This document shows, piece after piece, positions 63,334 to 64,000 of a DNA stretch of 64,000 bases; position 1 is the first letter of the stretch, and the number at the start of each line of letters is the position of its first letter. Both the position numbers and the translations under genes were made by a program. Source of the DNA: Cryptomeria japonica (Eukaryota; Streptophyta; Pinopsida; Cupressales; Cupressaceae); the NCBI RefSeq assembly GCF_030272615.1, contig NC_081409.1, positions 531,064,291-531,128,290 of the forward strand. The letters run 5' to 3'. The notes under the pieces are model-generated. The model was not told the DNA's origin and did no database searches. It saw only the letters and a program-made list of their open reading frames with translations.

Positions 63334-64000
63334 TAGAAGAGATGTATATGAAACATTTCTATGAAGGAGTACAAGATGTGATATCTTGGATATCACATGG
63401 AGTTGCAAAATATCAGTAAGGTAAGGAAGATGACCCCGGGAGTCACCAGTACATGGGTTAGTACATGTCTTGTGTAATGAGATAGAAAGGTGTTTGAGTG
63501 GTTTTTTTAATGAAGAGACACAATATTACCTGAATAACATCAACACTAGAGGAGAAGAATAAATAGGTCATCAGTATGTTATAAGGTTGCAAAACAATGG
63601 GACTCCCACCAGATGAAGTTGCAGTCACCATATGAAGAGATGACTAATAGTGAATGTGCCCACACTGTATCACATTTGTATGTTTGAAGATATGTTGCAC
63701 AAATAGGGAAATCACATGAGTCCATTGTAGAAAGAAGATGGTGTCTCTCCACCGGTAAGTGGAGCTTATCTCCTATTATGCATTGTGTGCATCATAGTCC
63801 CTTGAGATAAGGTAGATGAGGCAAAGACAAGCGATTTGAAGGAATGCCTTAAATGCATGAGATCGGGGTTATGCACTGGACCAATAGAGAAGGCATGTTG
63901 AGATGTTGGTACAGAAGAAGAGTGAGGTGTTTGTCATTCAGACAAACTAGTTGAGAAAAGGTCTCAACTAATCAAGAAGAAGGCATGGCAGAGAAGATGT
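63334..64000. other. Right edge, no supported gene
   Basis: No open frame with a motif continues the transposase. A small palindrome TGTGATATC-TTG-GATATCACA lies at 63378-63398. The sequence may be decayed CACTA interior; the window ends before a terminus. Confidence 0.35.

Overview
The window is repeat-dense plant nuclear DNA. Nearly all of it is LTR retrotransposons stacked inside one another, with one CACTA-type transposase fragment at the right edge. No housekeeping gene, rRNA, tRNA or CRISPR array is visible. The nesting, the 4.9-kb LTRs and the AT-rich spacers suggest a large repeat-rich seed-plant genome, possibly a gymnosperm; the sequence does not fix the species.

Layout. The oldest layer is a degenerate minus-strand reading frame that starts at 60787 and ends near 717. 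Copia-1 (1059-37090) splits it near its 3' end, and a Tat-lineage Gypsy element (about 40195-58575) splits it in the middle. The frame reads on across the Copia-1 insertion when one target-site copy is removed. Copia-1 is about 11.5 kb of its own sequence. It has Copia LTRs, an initiator-Met primer site and a zinc-knuckle gag, but no visible protease, integrase or reverse transcriptase. It carries a long second sense ORF and an antisense ORF block (5414-8586).

Two younger elements sit inside Copia-1. One is a 9.7-kb minus-strand non-autonomous LTR element (10182-19909, perfect GAGAT duplication, LTRs about 1% apart) with a single 977-codon ORF and no pol. The other is a 14.8-kb intact Gypsy chromovirus, Tekay/Del-like (21278-36032, perfect GCATA duplication). 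Its two 4.9-kb LTRs differ in length only at TA microsatellites. A small 2.3-kb minus-strand Copia-like element (37298-39590) lies in a rearranged duplication of the Copia-1 3' LTR tail and flank.

The Tat element has a decayed gag-protease-G-patch-RT-dual RNase H-integrase coding region and a probably spliced antisense ORF with a plant-mobile-domain-like segment. Its left end is odd: 713 bp of internal sequence precede the 5' LTR, and the insertion is flanked by a 137-bp rather than 5-bp target duplication. The non-autonomous element in Copia-1 shares with it the polypurine tract, the first bases of U3 and a duplicated post-ORF motif, so it looks like a relative that lost gag-pol.

How the parts work together. 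Only the chromovirus looks able to make a full set of proteins. The non-autonomous element would depend on enzymes from another, probably Tat-type, element. Copia-1, the small Copia-like element and this Tat copy look dead or dependent on others. Long non-pol ORFs, several resembling plant mobile domain or coiled-coil proteins, recur in four separate contexts.
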